In this document: positions 19,245-29,343 of the stretch, in pieces
Layout: each line of letters begins with the position of its first letter
How positions within the stretch are numbered: position 1 is the first letter of the stretch
Made by a program: the position numbers and the translations under genes
Notes under the pieces: model-generated
Database searches by the model: none
The model's input: the letters and a program-made list of their open reading frames with translations, nothing else
Told to the model about the DNA's origin: nothing
Source of the DNA: Thiotrichaceae bacterium
GTDB lineage: Bacteria; Pseudomonadota; Gammaproteobacteria; Thiotrichales; Thiotrichaceae
Direction: 5' to 3'
NCBI GenBank assembly: GCA_026991755.1
Contig: JALXAX010000144.1
Location: 1-47,032, forward strand
Length of the DNA: 47,032 nucleotides

Positions 19245-19337
19245 TTATACGAATACAACTGAAAAGAAAATAAGCCAAGACCATATAACAATGCCTACTA
19301 TCAAAGCCAAAGGAATGGTATAACCAAAATCAAACAT
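19245..19337 (-). CDS. Candidate 30-residue single-helix membrane protein
   Basis: A short frame starts at the ATG at 19337 and ends at TAA 19245. Its product begins MFDFGYTIPLALIVG and is almost entirely one hydrophobic helix. AAAGG lies about 11 bases upstream of the start, a workable ribosome-binding site. Small one-helix subunits are common in respiratory oxidases, and the haem A genes are adjacent, but the strand is opposite. A chance frame in AT-rich DNA remains possible. Confidence 0.4.
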   Translation of the reverse strand: MFDFGYTIPLALIVGIVIWSWLIFFSVVFV

Positions 19338-19951
19338 ATCTATTTACCTTTCTGATTTGCTGTAAAAAACTTCTTATTGCACATGCCGTTAATCTAATGT
19401 TATGAACGACGAATTTGCCAGAAGCATTGGGTACTAAGCGAGATTAAATAGATAAGCAGCAGACAGCAACCATTTGATTTATTAACTTTTTAAAATATGA
19501 TTCACATCTAAATTAATGTGATTTATTAGTGACGCAGATCAAGTTAATAACAGAAAGTTGTTTCACTTTCTTTATACCAGCCTCTATCAAAGGAATTTAA
19601 AATATATTTAATTATTTCTCGTAGAACTAAGAACCTTAAATTAAATAAAACACAATCAATTAGTTACACAAAAAGAAACATGATTTTCATTAAATTTTAT
19701 CTTATTATCAGCCATGTAAATGGTATTTGGCATTATTATTATATTATAACTTAGTAATATTAAGTTATTGAAATGAAGTTGCAAAGGCCTCCAAAGCAGT
19801 TATACAATCATCCTACAAAGATGATTTATGTCATAACTGATTCTAATATCCAGATCCACATTTGACTTTTAAATCTCTCAGATATAGGCACGTTCCTACA
19901 TAACAATCAAAAGGTTCGGCTTATCCTTATAAACCAAAGGAGTGTGGCTTT
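19338..19951. other. Long AT-rich intergenic region
   Basis: This stretch of about 614 bases has no convincing frame, RNA gene or strong hairpin. It is markedly AT-rich from about 19440 to 19760. It must contain the promoter of the DUF2189 gene, whose ribosome-binding site AAAGGAGTG lies just before 19952. No specific operator could be identified. Confidence 0.6.
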
Positions 19952-20830
19952 ATGGAAACAGCACAAAATACAAATAGTAAAAGTGATGTCAATTACGATT
20001 ACAGTAAAGAACCGATAGAAATCCGAAAGGTTAATGCAATGGCCGCTTTTGGTTGGTTGCGTAGCGGTATTAGAGACCTAACCGTTTCTCCAACTCTCAG
20101 TATAAGCTATGGCCTCGTCTATGCAGTCGTTGGTTTGGTACTCATTGCACTTAGCTGGAACAAACCTATTTATGCGGTAGGAATGGTTACCGTGTTTTAT
20201 ATTTTAGGACCACTCATCGCTGTGGGGCTCTATTGCATGAGCCGACACATAGAAGCAGGCGTTAAACCGTCGTGGGATAGAGAAGGTTGTCGCGCGCTTT
20301 GTTACAACCCTGAAGGCTATATTGGCTTTGCCATCATCATTGGCATGTTAGTGGTTTTCTGGACTATTGTAGCAGCCGTTATCATTGCGATTAACTTTAA
20401 CAACCTAACGATTGCAGGTTCTATAACTGAAACAGTTTCATTGTTAATGGAAAACAAAGCACTATACCCCGTTATCGGCATTCTGTTTTTAGTAGGTTTA
20501 GCCTTTGCTGTACTTTGCTTCATGATCAGCGTTATTTCTATCCCTCTTATGACTCATCGTAAGGTAGATGTAGTAACAGCTATGATTGCCAGCGCCAAGA
20601 CCGTACTTAGAAACCCAATAGCTATGTTCCTTTGGGCCGCTATTATCGTACTCATGATTGGTCTTGGCTTCGCATTTGCCTTTATTGGTGTTGCCGTTAC
20701 TTTACCTATCATTGGACATGCTAGCTGGCACGTATATCGCGAAACTATTGTTGATGATCGCGTGCTAACAGCGGCACCTGATTGTGACGTACCTGTTTTC
20801 CCATTCTTAAAGGGAAAAGTGAAGGTATAA
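19952..20830 (+). CDS. DUF2189 integral membrane protein
   Basis: The 292-residue protein matches the DUF2189 family. It has a hydrophilic N-terminus of about 50 residues, including IEIRKVNAMAAFGWLRSGIRDL, followed by about six membrane segments. Family hallmarks are the SRHIEAG segment after the second helix and PIIGHASWHVYRETI at the end. Such genes often lie near cytochrome oxidase or cytochrome c genes, but their function is unknown. A strong AAAGGAGTG ribosome-binding site precedes the ATG. An intrinsic terminator follows. Confidence 0.88.
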   Translation: METAQNTNSKSDVNYDYSKEPIEIRKVNAMAAFGWLRSGIRDLTVSPTLSISYGLVYAVVGLVLIALSWNKPIYAVGMVTVFYILGPLIAVGLYCMSRHIEAGVKPSWDREGCRALCYNPEGYIGFAIIIGMLVVFWTIVAAVIIAINFNNLTIAGSITETVSLLMENKALYPVIGILFLVGLAFAVLCFMISVISIPLMTHRKVDVVTAMIASAKTVLRNPIAMFLWAAIIVLMIGLGFAFAFIGVAVTLPIIGHASWHVYRETIVDDRVLTAAPDCDVPVFPFLKGKVKV

Positions 20831-20856
20831 CTCACACAGCGACACAACTCTAATAT

Positions 20857-20889
20857 AAGCCTATATCTTAACGGATATAGGCTTTTTCT
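20857..20889 (+). terminator. Rho-independent terminator after the DUF2189 gene
   Basis: AAGCCTATATC at 20857-20867 pairs with GATATAGGCTT at 20874-20884 across a six-base loop. A T-rich tail follows. It ends the DUF2189 transcript. Confidence 0.9.
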
Positions 20890-21005
20890 TTCTGTATTCT
20901 CAACTTAAACCCTTTCACTACAAATCCCTACCAATCAAAGTAAATATCGCCCTACTTTCATCTAATCTGCTACCCTACTCTCATTAGATTTCACGGATTG
21001 TTATT

Positions 21006-21791
21006 ATGCTTATCACTATTTCTCCATCCAAAGGTCAGGACTTTAAAACACCTGCTCCCATTACGGACTTTAGTATTCCAGAACGCCTGGATGAATCATT
21101 GATACTTAATAAAGAAGCGCGAAAATTAGATGTTGAAGACGTACGCGAGCTAATGACGGTTAGCGAGAATATTGCAAAACTCAATGTAGACCGATTTGAA
21201 AGCTTCAGTACACCTTTCACCTTAGAAAATGCCAAACAAGCCTTATTTGCCTTTAAAGGTGACGTCTATACAGGCATCAGTGCTGTGCAGTTCTCAGAAG
21301 ATGACATCATCTATGCTCAAGATCATTTACGCATGCTGTCAGGTTTATATGGAGCATTAAGACCGCTTGATTTGATACAACCTTACCGACTGGAAATGAA
21401 AACCAAGTTAGCCAATCCACGTGGTGATAACTTGTACCAGTTTTGGGATGATCGTATTACTCAAAGTATTAACAAAGCATTAGCTACCCAGCAAGAAAAA
21501 ACACTCATTAATCTAGCTTCTAACGAATATTTTAAAGCGATTAAACCAAAACTATTAGAAGGTCGCTTACTCAATATTAACTTTAAGGAAGAGAAAGACG
21601 GTAAAGCAAGAGTGATCGCTATTTTTGCAAAACGCGCTAGAGGCATGATGACGGACTTCATTATCCGTAACCGTATTGAAAAGTCTGAAGATATTAAGAA
21701 GTTTAATATGGCAGGTTATCAATATTCTGATGAGTTATCAGATGATAAACAGTGGACGTTCGTAAGACCGCAACCAGAAAAGAAAAGTTAA
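21006..21791 (+). CDS. yaaA: Peroxide stress protein YaaA (DUF328)
   Basis: This 261-residue cytoplasmic protein matches the YaaA family across its length. Signatures are ISPSKGQDF at the start, FKGDVYTGI, LRMLSGLYGALRPLDLIQPYRLEM, NLASNEYFKAI and KRARGMMTDFIIRN. In E. coli YaaA lowers free intracellular iron during hydrogen peroxide stress. It is a single-gene unit between a terminator and a decayed family B repeat. Confidence 0.95.
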   Translation: MLITISPSKGQDFKTPAPITDFSIPERLDESLILNKEARKLDVEDVRELMTVSENIAKLNVDRFESFSTPFTLENAKQALFAFKGDVYTGISAVQFSEDDIIYAQDHLRMLSGLYGALRPLDLIQPYRLEMKTKLANPRGDNLYQFWDDRITQSINKALATQQEKTLINLASNEYFKAIKPKLLEGRLLNINFKEEKDGKARVIAIFAKRARGMMTDFIIRNRIEKSEDIKKFNMAGYQYSDELSDDKQWTFVRPQPEKKS

Positions 21792-21836
21792 TACTTTTGT
21801 CAGGTTTGATAGCAAAAGTTCTTAGCTGCATTGCTT

Positions 21837-21867
21837 TCCCGTATTACATTGCGCTTCATATGGGCTA
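21837..21867. repeat. Decayed single arm of family B repeat
   Basis: The 31 bases begin TCCCGTATT and end GGGCTAC, like the arm at 201-231, with several substitutions between. It lies between the convergent yaaA and nadC genes. Confidence 0.6.
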
Positions 21868-21908
21868 CTTATGACTTGTCACGTGTAGGTAGCCCACAGC
21901 TATCAAAC

Positions 21909-22748
21909 TTAACTATCAAATCGCATTGATAGATCAACAGCCTTGATGTCTTTAGTAATTTCACCAATGGAAATATAATCAACCCCCGTCTCTGCGATTT
22001 GCTTCACCGTTGCCAAGGTCACACCACCTGATGCTTCCAACTCAATCTCACTACCATTGCCTGCATTGAGAGCTACCGCTATTTTCATATCATCAAGGCT
22101 AAAGTTATCTAACATAATAATATCAGCTCTCGCTCTACTGGCTTCTTCTAACTCAGTAATATTTTCGGTCTCTACTTCTATTTTAAGATCAGGGTGTAGC
22201 TGCTTTGCTTGTTCCACTGCTTGCGATATCGAACCCGCTGCCATGATATGATTTTCTTTAATTAACACACGATCATAAAGACCGATTCGATGATTACTAC
22301 CACCACCACATAACACCGCATATTTCTGGGCTAATCTAAGCCCTGGGATAGTTTTTCTTGTGTCTAATATTTTTGCGCCTGTACCTTCAACCGCTTTGAC
22401 ATACATTTTTGTAATGGTTGCTGTTGCTGATAACAGTTGCAGAAAATTCAAGCCAACTCGTTCACCGCTAAGCAAGGAGCGTGATGACCCTTGAACACGA
22501 CACAGGATGGCATCTTTATCTACTAAATCACCATCCTTGAAATACCATTGTACGATTACTGAATTATCAATTTGCCGAAAGGTTTCATCTAACCATGCAC
22601 AACCTGCGAGCACTGCGTTGTCACGACATATAATCGTCGCTTTTGAGACTTCATCCAGAGGGATTAAATCAGCGGTTACATCACCCGTTGCAATGTCTTC
22701 TTCTAAAGCAATCTGCACGGACTGGGGAATATTAGGGGGTAGTTTCAT
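21909..22748 (-). CDS. nadC: Nicotinate-nucleotide pyrophosphorylase (QPRTase)
   Basis: NadC converts quinolinate and PRPP to nicotinate mononucleotide in de novo NAD synthesis. The 279-residue length is typical. Conserved motifs are EDIATGDVTADL near the start, LNFLQLLSATAT, ILDTRKTIPGLRLAQKYAVLCGGGSNHR, LIKENHI, EVETENITE, IMLDNF, LEASGGV and YISIGEITKDI. All substrate-binding Arg, Lys and His residues in these motifs are present. It is monocistronic as far as can be seen. Confidence 0.97.
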   Translation of the reverse strand: MKLPPNIPQSVQIALEEDIATGDVTADLIPLDEVSKATIICRDNAVLAGCAWLDETFRQIDNSVIVQWYFKDGDLVDKDAILCRVQGSSRSLLSGERVGLNFLQLLSATATITKMYVKAVEGTGAKILDTRKTIPGLRLAQKYAVLCGGGSNHRIGLYDRVLIKENHIMAAGSISQAVEQAKQLHPDLKIEVETENITELEEASRARADIIMLDNFSLDDMKIAVALNAGNGSEIELEASGGVTLATVKQIAETGVDYISIGEITKDIKAVDLSMRFDS

Positions 22749-22796
22749 TTGTTATTTCTATAATAAGGCTTTTATCAAAGCCTATTTCTTTATCGC

Positions 22797-22831
22797 ATAA
22801 AAAAAGGGAGTGCTCCTAGGAACACTCCCTT
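22797..22831 (-). terminator. Rho-independent terminator of sqr
   Basis: AAGGGAGTG (22804-22812) pairs with CACTCCCTT (22823-22831). On the minus strand the stem is followed by a run of seven T residues. It lies about 50 bases after the sqr stop codon and prevents readthrough into nadC. Confidence 0.88.
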
Positions 22832-22882
22832 CTAGTATAGATCATAAGATCTAATGTAACTACTGGGTTACTATTTAGACTA

Positions 22883-24365
<1,483 letters not shown>

Positions 24366-25601
24366 ATGCAGATATACCTAGTCGGCGGAGCCGTCCGCGA
24401 TAAGTTGCTCAACCTACCCATAAAAGATCACGATTGGGTGGTAACAGGCGCAACACCTGAAAACATGACAGATCTTGGCTATAAACCCGTTGGCAAGGAC
24501 TTCCCTGTATTCTTGCATCCTGAAACAAACGAAGAATATGCGCTAGCACGAACTGAGCGTAAAACAAGCAAGGGCTATCATGGTTTTTCCTTCAACGCAT
24601 CACCCGAAGTGACTTTAAAGGAAGACTTATTACGTCGTGATTTAACCATTAATGCCATCGCTGAAGACGACACAGGAAAAATCTACGATTACCACAACGG
24701 TCAACACGATCTAAAAAATAAAAAACTTCGTCACGTGTCTAATGCCTTTGCTGAAGACCCCGTGCGTATTCTACGTGTTGCACGTTTTGCAGCCCGTTAT
24801 GCCAATTTAGGCTTTACCGTTGCTAATGAAACGCTAAAGTTAATGACAGACATGGTCATTGCAGGTGAAGTTAATGCGTTAGTTGCAGAGCGCGTTTGGC
24901 AAGAGACAGAAAAAGCATTAGGTGAAAGCCGACCCGAAGTTTTTTTTTCCACGCTACGTGAATGCGGCGCGTTAAAGGTTCTATTTCCTGATGTGGATAG
25001 GCTGTTTGGTGTACCTCAACCCGCACAATGGCATCCTGAGATTGATACAGGTATTCACACCATGATGGTGTTACAGCAAGCCACGTTACTTAGTAAAGAC
25101 CCTGAAGTCAGGTTTGCAGCGCTTACTCATGACTTGGGGAAAGGCACCACCCCAGCAGATGTACTTCCCAGTCATCACGGTCACGAAGATCGCGGCTACG
25201 ATTTAGTCATTAAACTCTGTAAACACTACCGCATTCCCAAACGCTTTACTGATTTAGCCAAACTCACTGCTAAATACCACACTCACATCCATATGGCTTT
25301 CGATATCAAAGCGAAGACTGTTTTAAAAGTGTTAACCGCATGTGATATTTATCGAAAGCCTGAGCGCTTTAGCCAGATGTTGCTCGCTTGCAAAGCAGAT
25401 AGCAGAGGTAGAACTGGTTTTGAAGAAAACGCTTATGAACAAGTTGAATTTTATGAGCAAGCAGCGGATATATGTCGTTCTGTCGAAGTAAAAGATATTA
25501 TCGCTGAAGGCATCACAGGCGAGCAAATAAAACAAGAGTTACATAAGCGCAGATTAGCTGTTTTAAAACCTTTTATGGCTATGCAAACAGGGACACGCTA
25601 A
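24366..25601 (+). CDS. cca: Multifunctional CCA-adding tRNA nucleotidyltransferase
   Basis: Cca builds or repairs the 3'-terminal CCA of tRNAs. The 411-residue protein has the class II nucleotidyltransferase head with YLVGGAVRDKLL and metal-binding DHDWVV. RRDLTINAIA and EDPVRILRVARFAARY are further head and neck motifs. Residues from about 225 form an HD domain with LTHDLGKG and HHGHEDRG, as in the multifunctional E. coli enzyme with added phosphatase and phosphodiesterase activity. No canonical Shine-Dalgarno sequence is visible. fetB begins 21 bases downstream. Confidence 0.96.
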   Translation: MQIYLVGGAVRDKLLNLPIKDHDWVVTGATPENMTDLGYKPVGKDFPVFLHPETNEEYALARTERKTSKGYHGFSFNASPEVTLKEDLLRRDLTINAIAEDDTGKIYDYHNGQHDLKNKKLRHVSNAFAEDPVRILRVARFAARYANLGFTVANETLKLMTDMVIAGEVNALVAERVWQETEKALGESRPEVFFSTLRECGALKVLFPDVDRLFGVPQPAQWHPEIDTGIHTMMVLQQATLLSKDPEVRFAALTHDLGKGTTPADVLPSHHGHEDRGYDLVIKLCKHYRIPKRFTDLAKLTAKYHTHIHMAFDIKAKTVLKVLTACDIYRKPERFSQMLLACKADSRGRTGFEENAYEQVEFYEQAADICRSVEVKDIIAEGITGEQIKQELHKRRLAVLKPFMAMQTGTR

Positions 25602-25622
25602 TACACGAATTAATAATACCTC

Positions 25623-26330
25623 ATGATCCAAACCATCCCACTGCCCCACCTTGCCATCGCGTTTATCCCCGCGTTGATAGCTATCGTCATTATGTTTGCA
25701 TGGTCACAAGATTATAAATCAGCGCTGCATGGTGTCATTAGAATGCTCATCCAATTACTTACTATTGGTTATTTTTTGACTTATATTTTCGAGTCTAAAA
25801 ACGCATGGATAATCGTTTTAGTATTATCAGTGATGATAACTGCTTCAAGTTGGATTGCGTTGCGCATGGTCTCGGAAAATCGCTGGCAACTCTTTCAATA
25901 TAGCTTTATCTCTATACTAATAGGTGGTGGTGCTACCTTGCTGTTGGTGACTCAGGGTGTTCTGGAAATAGAGCCATGGTACGAGCCTAAATATATGATT
26001 CCACTAGCAGGCATGATTTTCTCTAATGCCATGAATGGAGTCAGCTTGGCAGCAGAACGATTCTACTCAGAAATTGAACGTGGGTTGGAATATATAGAAG
26101 CTCGTTCCGTCGCCTTTCAAGCATCCTTAATCCCCATAGTGAATTCTTTATTTGCGGTTGGCTTAGTATCTTTACCAGGGATGATGACAGGACAGATTCT
26201 ATCAGGCGTATCACCACTCATTGCCGTACGCTATCAAATAATGGTTATGAGTATGATCTTTGGTGCTTCTACCATCGCCATTGTGTGCTTTTTGCTATTG
26301 ATTAAACGTATTAAACTCACTCAGAGTTAA
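25623..26330 (+). CDS. fetB: UPF0014 / FetB-type membrane permease
   Basis: This 235-residue membrane protein with about six to seven segments belongs to UPF0014, whose E. coli member FetB is the permease of a putative iron exporter. Signatures are IRMLIQLLTIGYFLTYIF, the PLAGMIFSNAMNG motif, and SRPxxFQASLIPIVNSL-like sequence at ARSVAFQASLIPIVNSL followed by LPGMMTGQILSG. FetB normally works with an ATP-binding subunit (FetA), and none is adjacent, so the partner must be elsewhere. It closely follows cca and converges with the next gene, overlapping its 3' end by 14 bases. Confidence 0.88.
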   Translation: MIQTIPLPHLAIAFIPALIAIVIMFAWSQDYKSALHGVIRMLIQLLTIGYFLTYIFESKNAWIIVLVLSVMITASSWIALRMVSENRWQLFQYSFISILIGGGATLLLVTQGVLEIEPWYEPKYMIPLAGMIFSNAMNGVSLAAERFYSEIERGLEYIEARSVAFQASLIPIVNSLFAVGLVSLPGMMTGQILSGVSPLIAVRYQIMVMSMIFGASTIAIVCFLLLIKRIKLTQS

Positions 26331-27165
26331 GTACATAATCAACAATCATCTTGTTAGTGGTAGATGATGTCAGCAGATAAAGCTGCCTTCCTGTATAGCC
26401 TTTAGTTTTTTTGTATTCTGCTAATGCTTTTCTGGTCGACTCACCATCTCCATCAATCACCCCTTCGTAAAAGTCCAGCTCTGCTAGTACAGCTTGTATC
26501 TTCTTATTCGCCTCACGTTTCTTTTCACTAATAGGAAAAGGGTACATAGGATTAATTGAGCGCCCAAACTTAATCACCATGTCACGATTGAGACCCGATA
26601 TAATAGTAAGAATACTCGAATCATGCTCACCTATTTTCGCTTTGAGTTGATCAATTTCTTTCTGTTTACTCTCAACCACAGACTGCAAATCGCTCATACT
26701 ATTTTCTTTATCCCGCAGCGTAGCTTGCAATGTAGTAATTTCTGAATCTTTTGCTGTAATAACTGAGTTGAATTTATCCTTGTCCGATTGAAAGCTATCA
26801 ACCTTTGCTTGTAATGATCCTGCAAGGTCTACTTTATTACCTATATTGACAATAACTTGCGTAGGGTTTTCATCTCTCAATTCTTCGGGAAGATCACTGA
26901 TAAACTTAGCAATCGATGCTCCATTATCAACAGGCTCCTCTTTCTGAATAAAAGCAAGGGAAATTGTCACCGCAGCCACTAACAAACTCAGTAACAAAAT
27001 CTTCTTAACAAAACCATTAATATGCTCAAGCATCACCTCTCTAGGAGGCTTTTTACTTTGTTCTCTGATTAATAAGAAATAGCCAAGTAGCGCAATTAAA
27101 AAACAAAAGCCTGACAGACCAACATTTAATATATCTACAATAGGAAGTTCAGTAAGCTTTGACAT
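26317..27165 (-). CDS. Membrane protein with coiled coil and PG-binding-like end
   Basis: The 282-residue protein is not assigned to a named family. Residues 14-34 and 55-73 are two membrane segments. Residues 115-182 form a heptad-rich coiled coil. Residues 222-257 (AVLAELDFYEGVIDGDGEST onward) resemble a peptidoglycan-binding type 1 motif, with VIDGDGESTRKAL in place of the usual VDGxxGPxTxxAI. This arrangement suggests an envelope-spanning scaffold that senses or grips the cell wall. AAAGGGGATTAG precedes the start. The gene converges with fetB and overlaps it by 14 bases. Function is inference. Confidence 0.75.
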   Translation of the reverse strand: MSKLTELPIVDILNVGLSGFCFLIALLGYFLLIREQSKKPPREVMLEHINGFVKKILLLSLLVAAVTISLAFIQKEEPVDNGASIAKFISDLPEELRDENPTQVIVNIGNKVDLAGSLQAKVDSFQSDKDKFNSVITAKDSEITTLQATLRDKENSMSDLQSVVESKQKEIDQLKAKIGEHDSSILTIISGLNRDMVIKFGRSINPMYPFPISEKKREANKKIQAVLAELDFYEGVIDGDGESTRKALAEYKKTKGYTGRQLYLLTSSTTNKMIVDYVLNSE

Positions 27166-27458
27166 CTAATCCCCTTTTTTGAATTATCCTTGCATCACTC
27201 TAACAATATAGCAGATTGATCACTGATTGAGACCTTTAAACCTAGAATTCTCAGTTAAACGGCTTATAGAGCAACCTCCACTATAACAAAAAGCCATTGA
27301 TCAAAACTTATAAACTATTGTTTAACAAACACTCCTTAAGTTTATCTTAAGGTGATCAGAGTAGACTATATGATTCTTAACTCTTATTTCGGTACGGGCT
27401 TACCGCAAAACCGTTTCAGATCACTCATTAAAAATTTTACTAAACAGAGGATATATTC

Positions 27459-27827
27459 ATGAAAACAACATCTACCTTTTCGGTAGCCGCTCTAGTATTG
27501 GCAGGTTTATTTACAACGGGCTGTAGCCAACAACAAATTTCACAAGAACAACATGAACCAGCAGTGGCAGAATCAAAAGCACCTGCGGCAGATCCAAATA
27601 GCCATACACATCCAGCTCAAACTAACTGTACAAATTCTGTAACACATACACACCCTAACGGTGCTAACAGCCACAGTCACAGGTATAGCTGCCATGGTAT
27701 GAAAAAAGCTCAGACTAACAAATGGTCTCACAGACACCCTGCTATCCCTCATTGTACTGATTCAGTAAATCACACTCACAAATATAGCAACCGTAATCAC
27801 CATCACAAATATACTTGTAGAAAGTAG
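27459..27827 (+). CDS. His/Cys-repeat lipoprotein, probable metal binder
   Basis: The 122-residue protein has a signal with lipobox FTTGC (Cys22), so it should be lipid-anchored. The mature 100 residues hold 16 histidines and four cysteines. They are arranged in two 31-residue units at 48-78 and 90-120, offset by 42 residues. Each unit follows SHxHPAxxxC, then CTxSVxHTH, then HxHxYxC (with His-rich NHHHKYTC in the second). The exact spacing of the cysteine pair (57/78 and 99/120) is conserved between units. Such composition points to binding of zinc, copper, nickel or cobalt. No known family is recognised. AGAGGATA lies upstream of the start. It is monocistronic. Confidence 0.85.
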   Translation: MKTTSTFSVAALVLAGLFTTGCSQQQISQEQHEPAVAESKAPAADPNSHTHPAQTNCTNSVTHTHPNGANSHSHRYSCHGMKKAQTNKWSHRHPAIPHCTDSVNHTHKYSNRNHHHKYTCRK

Positions 27828-27943
27828 AAGTTAGCACTGTCGATTACAGACATAACTCACTATCCCGTTATACACCTGTCATGTATAACGGGATATTCGG
27901 TAAAAATAAAAACAATCACTTCTCATTTTTACTCTTTGGGTGA

Positions 27944-28330
27944 TTCAAGAGAAGAAAAAAGCCTCAGAAACCATCACGAAATCCGCTTTTTTTTCAACCC
28001 AGAAAACAACTCTCCCATACTGCTTTTCAAGCCTTAAATCATCAATTTGTAAAGCAGGCTTATCACAGTGATTGGCAACCTAAATCATGGAACGGTTTCC
28101 ATCGATGGAACTTCCATCCGCTTACCCAATGTCCCGATATTATTGAGTATTTGGCGTTCAAAATGACTCAAGGGCGATGCACGGTGGGAATTGTAAATAC
28201 TTCAGATGAAATTATAGCTTTGATAAAACAAACTACTGAGCACCTTGGCAAGACAATAGAGGTGATAAGGGAAGGGAGAATAACCAAGAAGCCTAAAGAA
28301 AATTTACCACAAAAGAAGCTTAGTAAATAG
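27944..28330 (+). pseudogene. Broken reading frame without a start codon
   Basis: After the TGA at 27941-27943 a frame stays open for 128 codons to TAG 28328-28330. No ATG, GTG or TTG occurs before codon 69. The translation looks like real protein, for example HTAFQALNHQFVKQAYHSDW, then FHRWNFHPLTQCPDIIEYLA, then TVGIVNTSDEIIALIKQ, and a lysine-rich end. It is therefore probably the 3' part of a gene whose 5' part was lost. The family is not recognised. A repeat (28338-28361) follows eight bases after the stop. Sequence 27828-27940 shows no other feature. Confidence 0.5.
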
Positions 28331-28337
28331 TATAACT

Positions 28338-28361
28338 TGTGCAAAAATAAAGACATGCCCC
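28338..28361. repeat. Left arm of inverted repeat, family G
   Basis: GCAAAAATAAAGACATGCCCC here is the near-inverse of GGGGTCAGGTCTTTATTTTTGC at 29184-29206. Together the two arms bracket the two-membrane-helix trefoil gene. The sequence type GGTCAGGTCTTTATTTTTGC is often found beside REP-associated transposase genes, though no such gene is intact here. Confidence 0.6.
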
Positions 28362-28458
28362 ATCCTTTGCCTGAAATTAAACCCAATCATTACCATTTTG
28401 AATGACGGCATAAGCTAATTCTCTCGATCCTCTTCACCAGTCCAAGTTTCATTTATAT

Positions 28459-29043
28459 TTATACAACTCTTAAATACCAAGTAACACTTTTGAGGTCTTT
28501 ATTTATTTGTGTTGCATCAATATTTTTATTTTCATTATTTATATATACAGCACCATCGCCTTTAAAGCGACTGCAAATTCTATACTTATTATTACTGATA
28601 CCCTCAAATTTCCAGTGGCTTTTGTACCAACCTGATTTGATTTCGCCAACATCTATTTGTCCGTGCTGATAGTGAATGTACATATTTTCATATACCGAGC
28701 TTTTTATTCTATAGTAGTCACTTTTCCCTACTTGTTCTAAAGTCCATTGTGAACTACTTGTGTTGGAATCTATTTTAGCAACTTTTAGGTATTCATTATC
28801 GATATAGATAAACTCATTTCTATTTTTTACACTTTCTAACTTAAAGTTTATACCTGATGCTATGTCTAAAGTACCTGCATTATATCGTCTATAGATCTCT
28901 GTTATTGCCAGTACGGTGCTTAGTCCAACTATAATAGGTTCATAGTTACCCTGAGGATCTAAGTACCAGTACGATGATAAAACCAGAACCAATACAACAA
29001 TTGCAATCTTAATAGATAGTATAAATGTGTTGTTAATTTTCAT
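28459..29043 (-). CDS. Two-TM protein with beta-trefoil-like domain
   Basis: The 194-residue protein has two N-terminal membrane segments at about 8-26 and 34-50, separated by YWYLDPQGNYEP. This short hairpin is reminiscent of two-TM modules fused to effector or sensor domains in bacterial conflict proteins. Residues 70-194 contain three repeats of about 40 residues, each ending near a Trp: SSQWTLEQVG, KSHWKFEGI and VTWYLRVV. That pattern fits a ricin-type beta-trefoil. The C-terminal domain should face the cytoplasm or periplasm depending on topology, which is unclear. It stands alone between inverted repeat arms at 28338 and 29184. No function is known. Confidence 0.7.
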   Translation of the reverse strand: MKINNTFILSIKIAIVVLVLVLSSYWYLDPQGNYEPIIVGLSTVLAITEIYRRYNAGTLDIASGINFKLESVKNRNEFIYIDNEYLKVAKIDSNTSSSQWTLEQVGKSDYYRIKSSVYENMYIHYQHGQIDVGEIKSGWYKSHWKFEGISNNKYRICSRFKGDGAVYINNENKNIDATQINKDLKSVTWYLRVV

Positions 29044-29183
29044 ACTGTATTGTACATAAATACAGCTAATTATTGAAAGTTTATTCCAATACTTTTAATT
29101 AATGTAATTAGATTGTAGGCTGTTGTTACCCACGAAATAGGACACATTATTAGTTAGATTTTTCTTTAAAGAAAGTGAAGAAA

Positions 29184-29247
29184 GGGGTCAGGTCTTTATT
29201 TTTGCATTCCGTGCATCATAATACTCCTGGATGTAACGTGGTCGAAA
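29184..29247 (-). repeat. Right arm of family G plus short coding remnant
   Basis: GGGGTCAGGTCTTTATTTTTGC at 29184-29205 is the right arm. On the minus strand a 19-codon open tail reads RPRYIQEYYDARNAKIKT, ending at TGA 29188-29190 inside the repeat. This looks like the last residues of a lost gene. Sequence 29248-29343 holds only the leader of the next gene. Confidence 0.5.
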
Positions 29248-29343
29248 ATCTCATTAAATCATTCTTTATAGAAGGCTTTTACTTTACTCACCTATTCATA
29301 GAGAATTGACTACTTTACCTCCAATATTGGAAATTAGGCAGTT

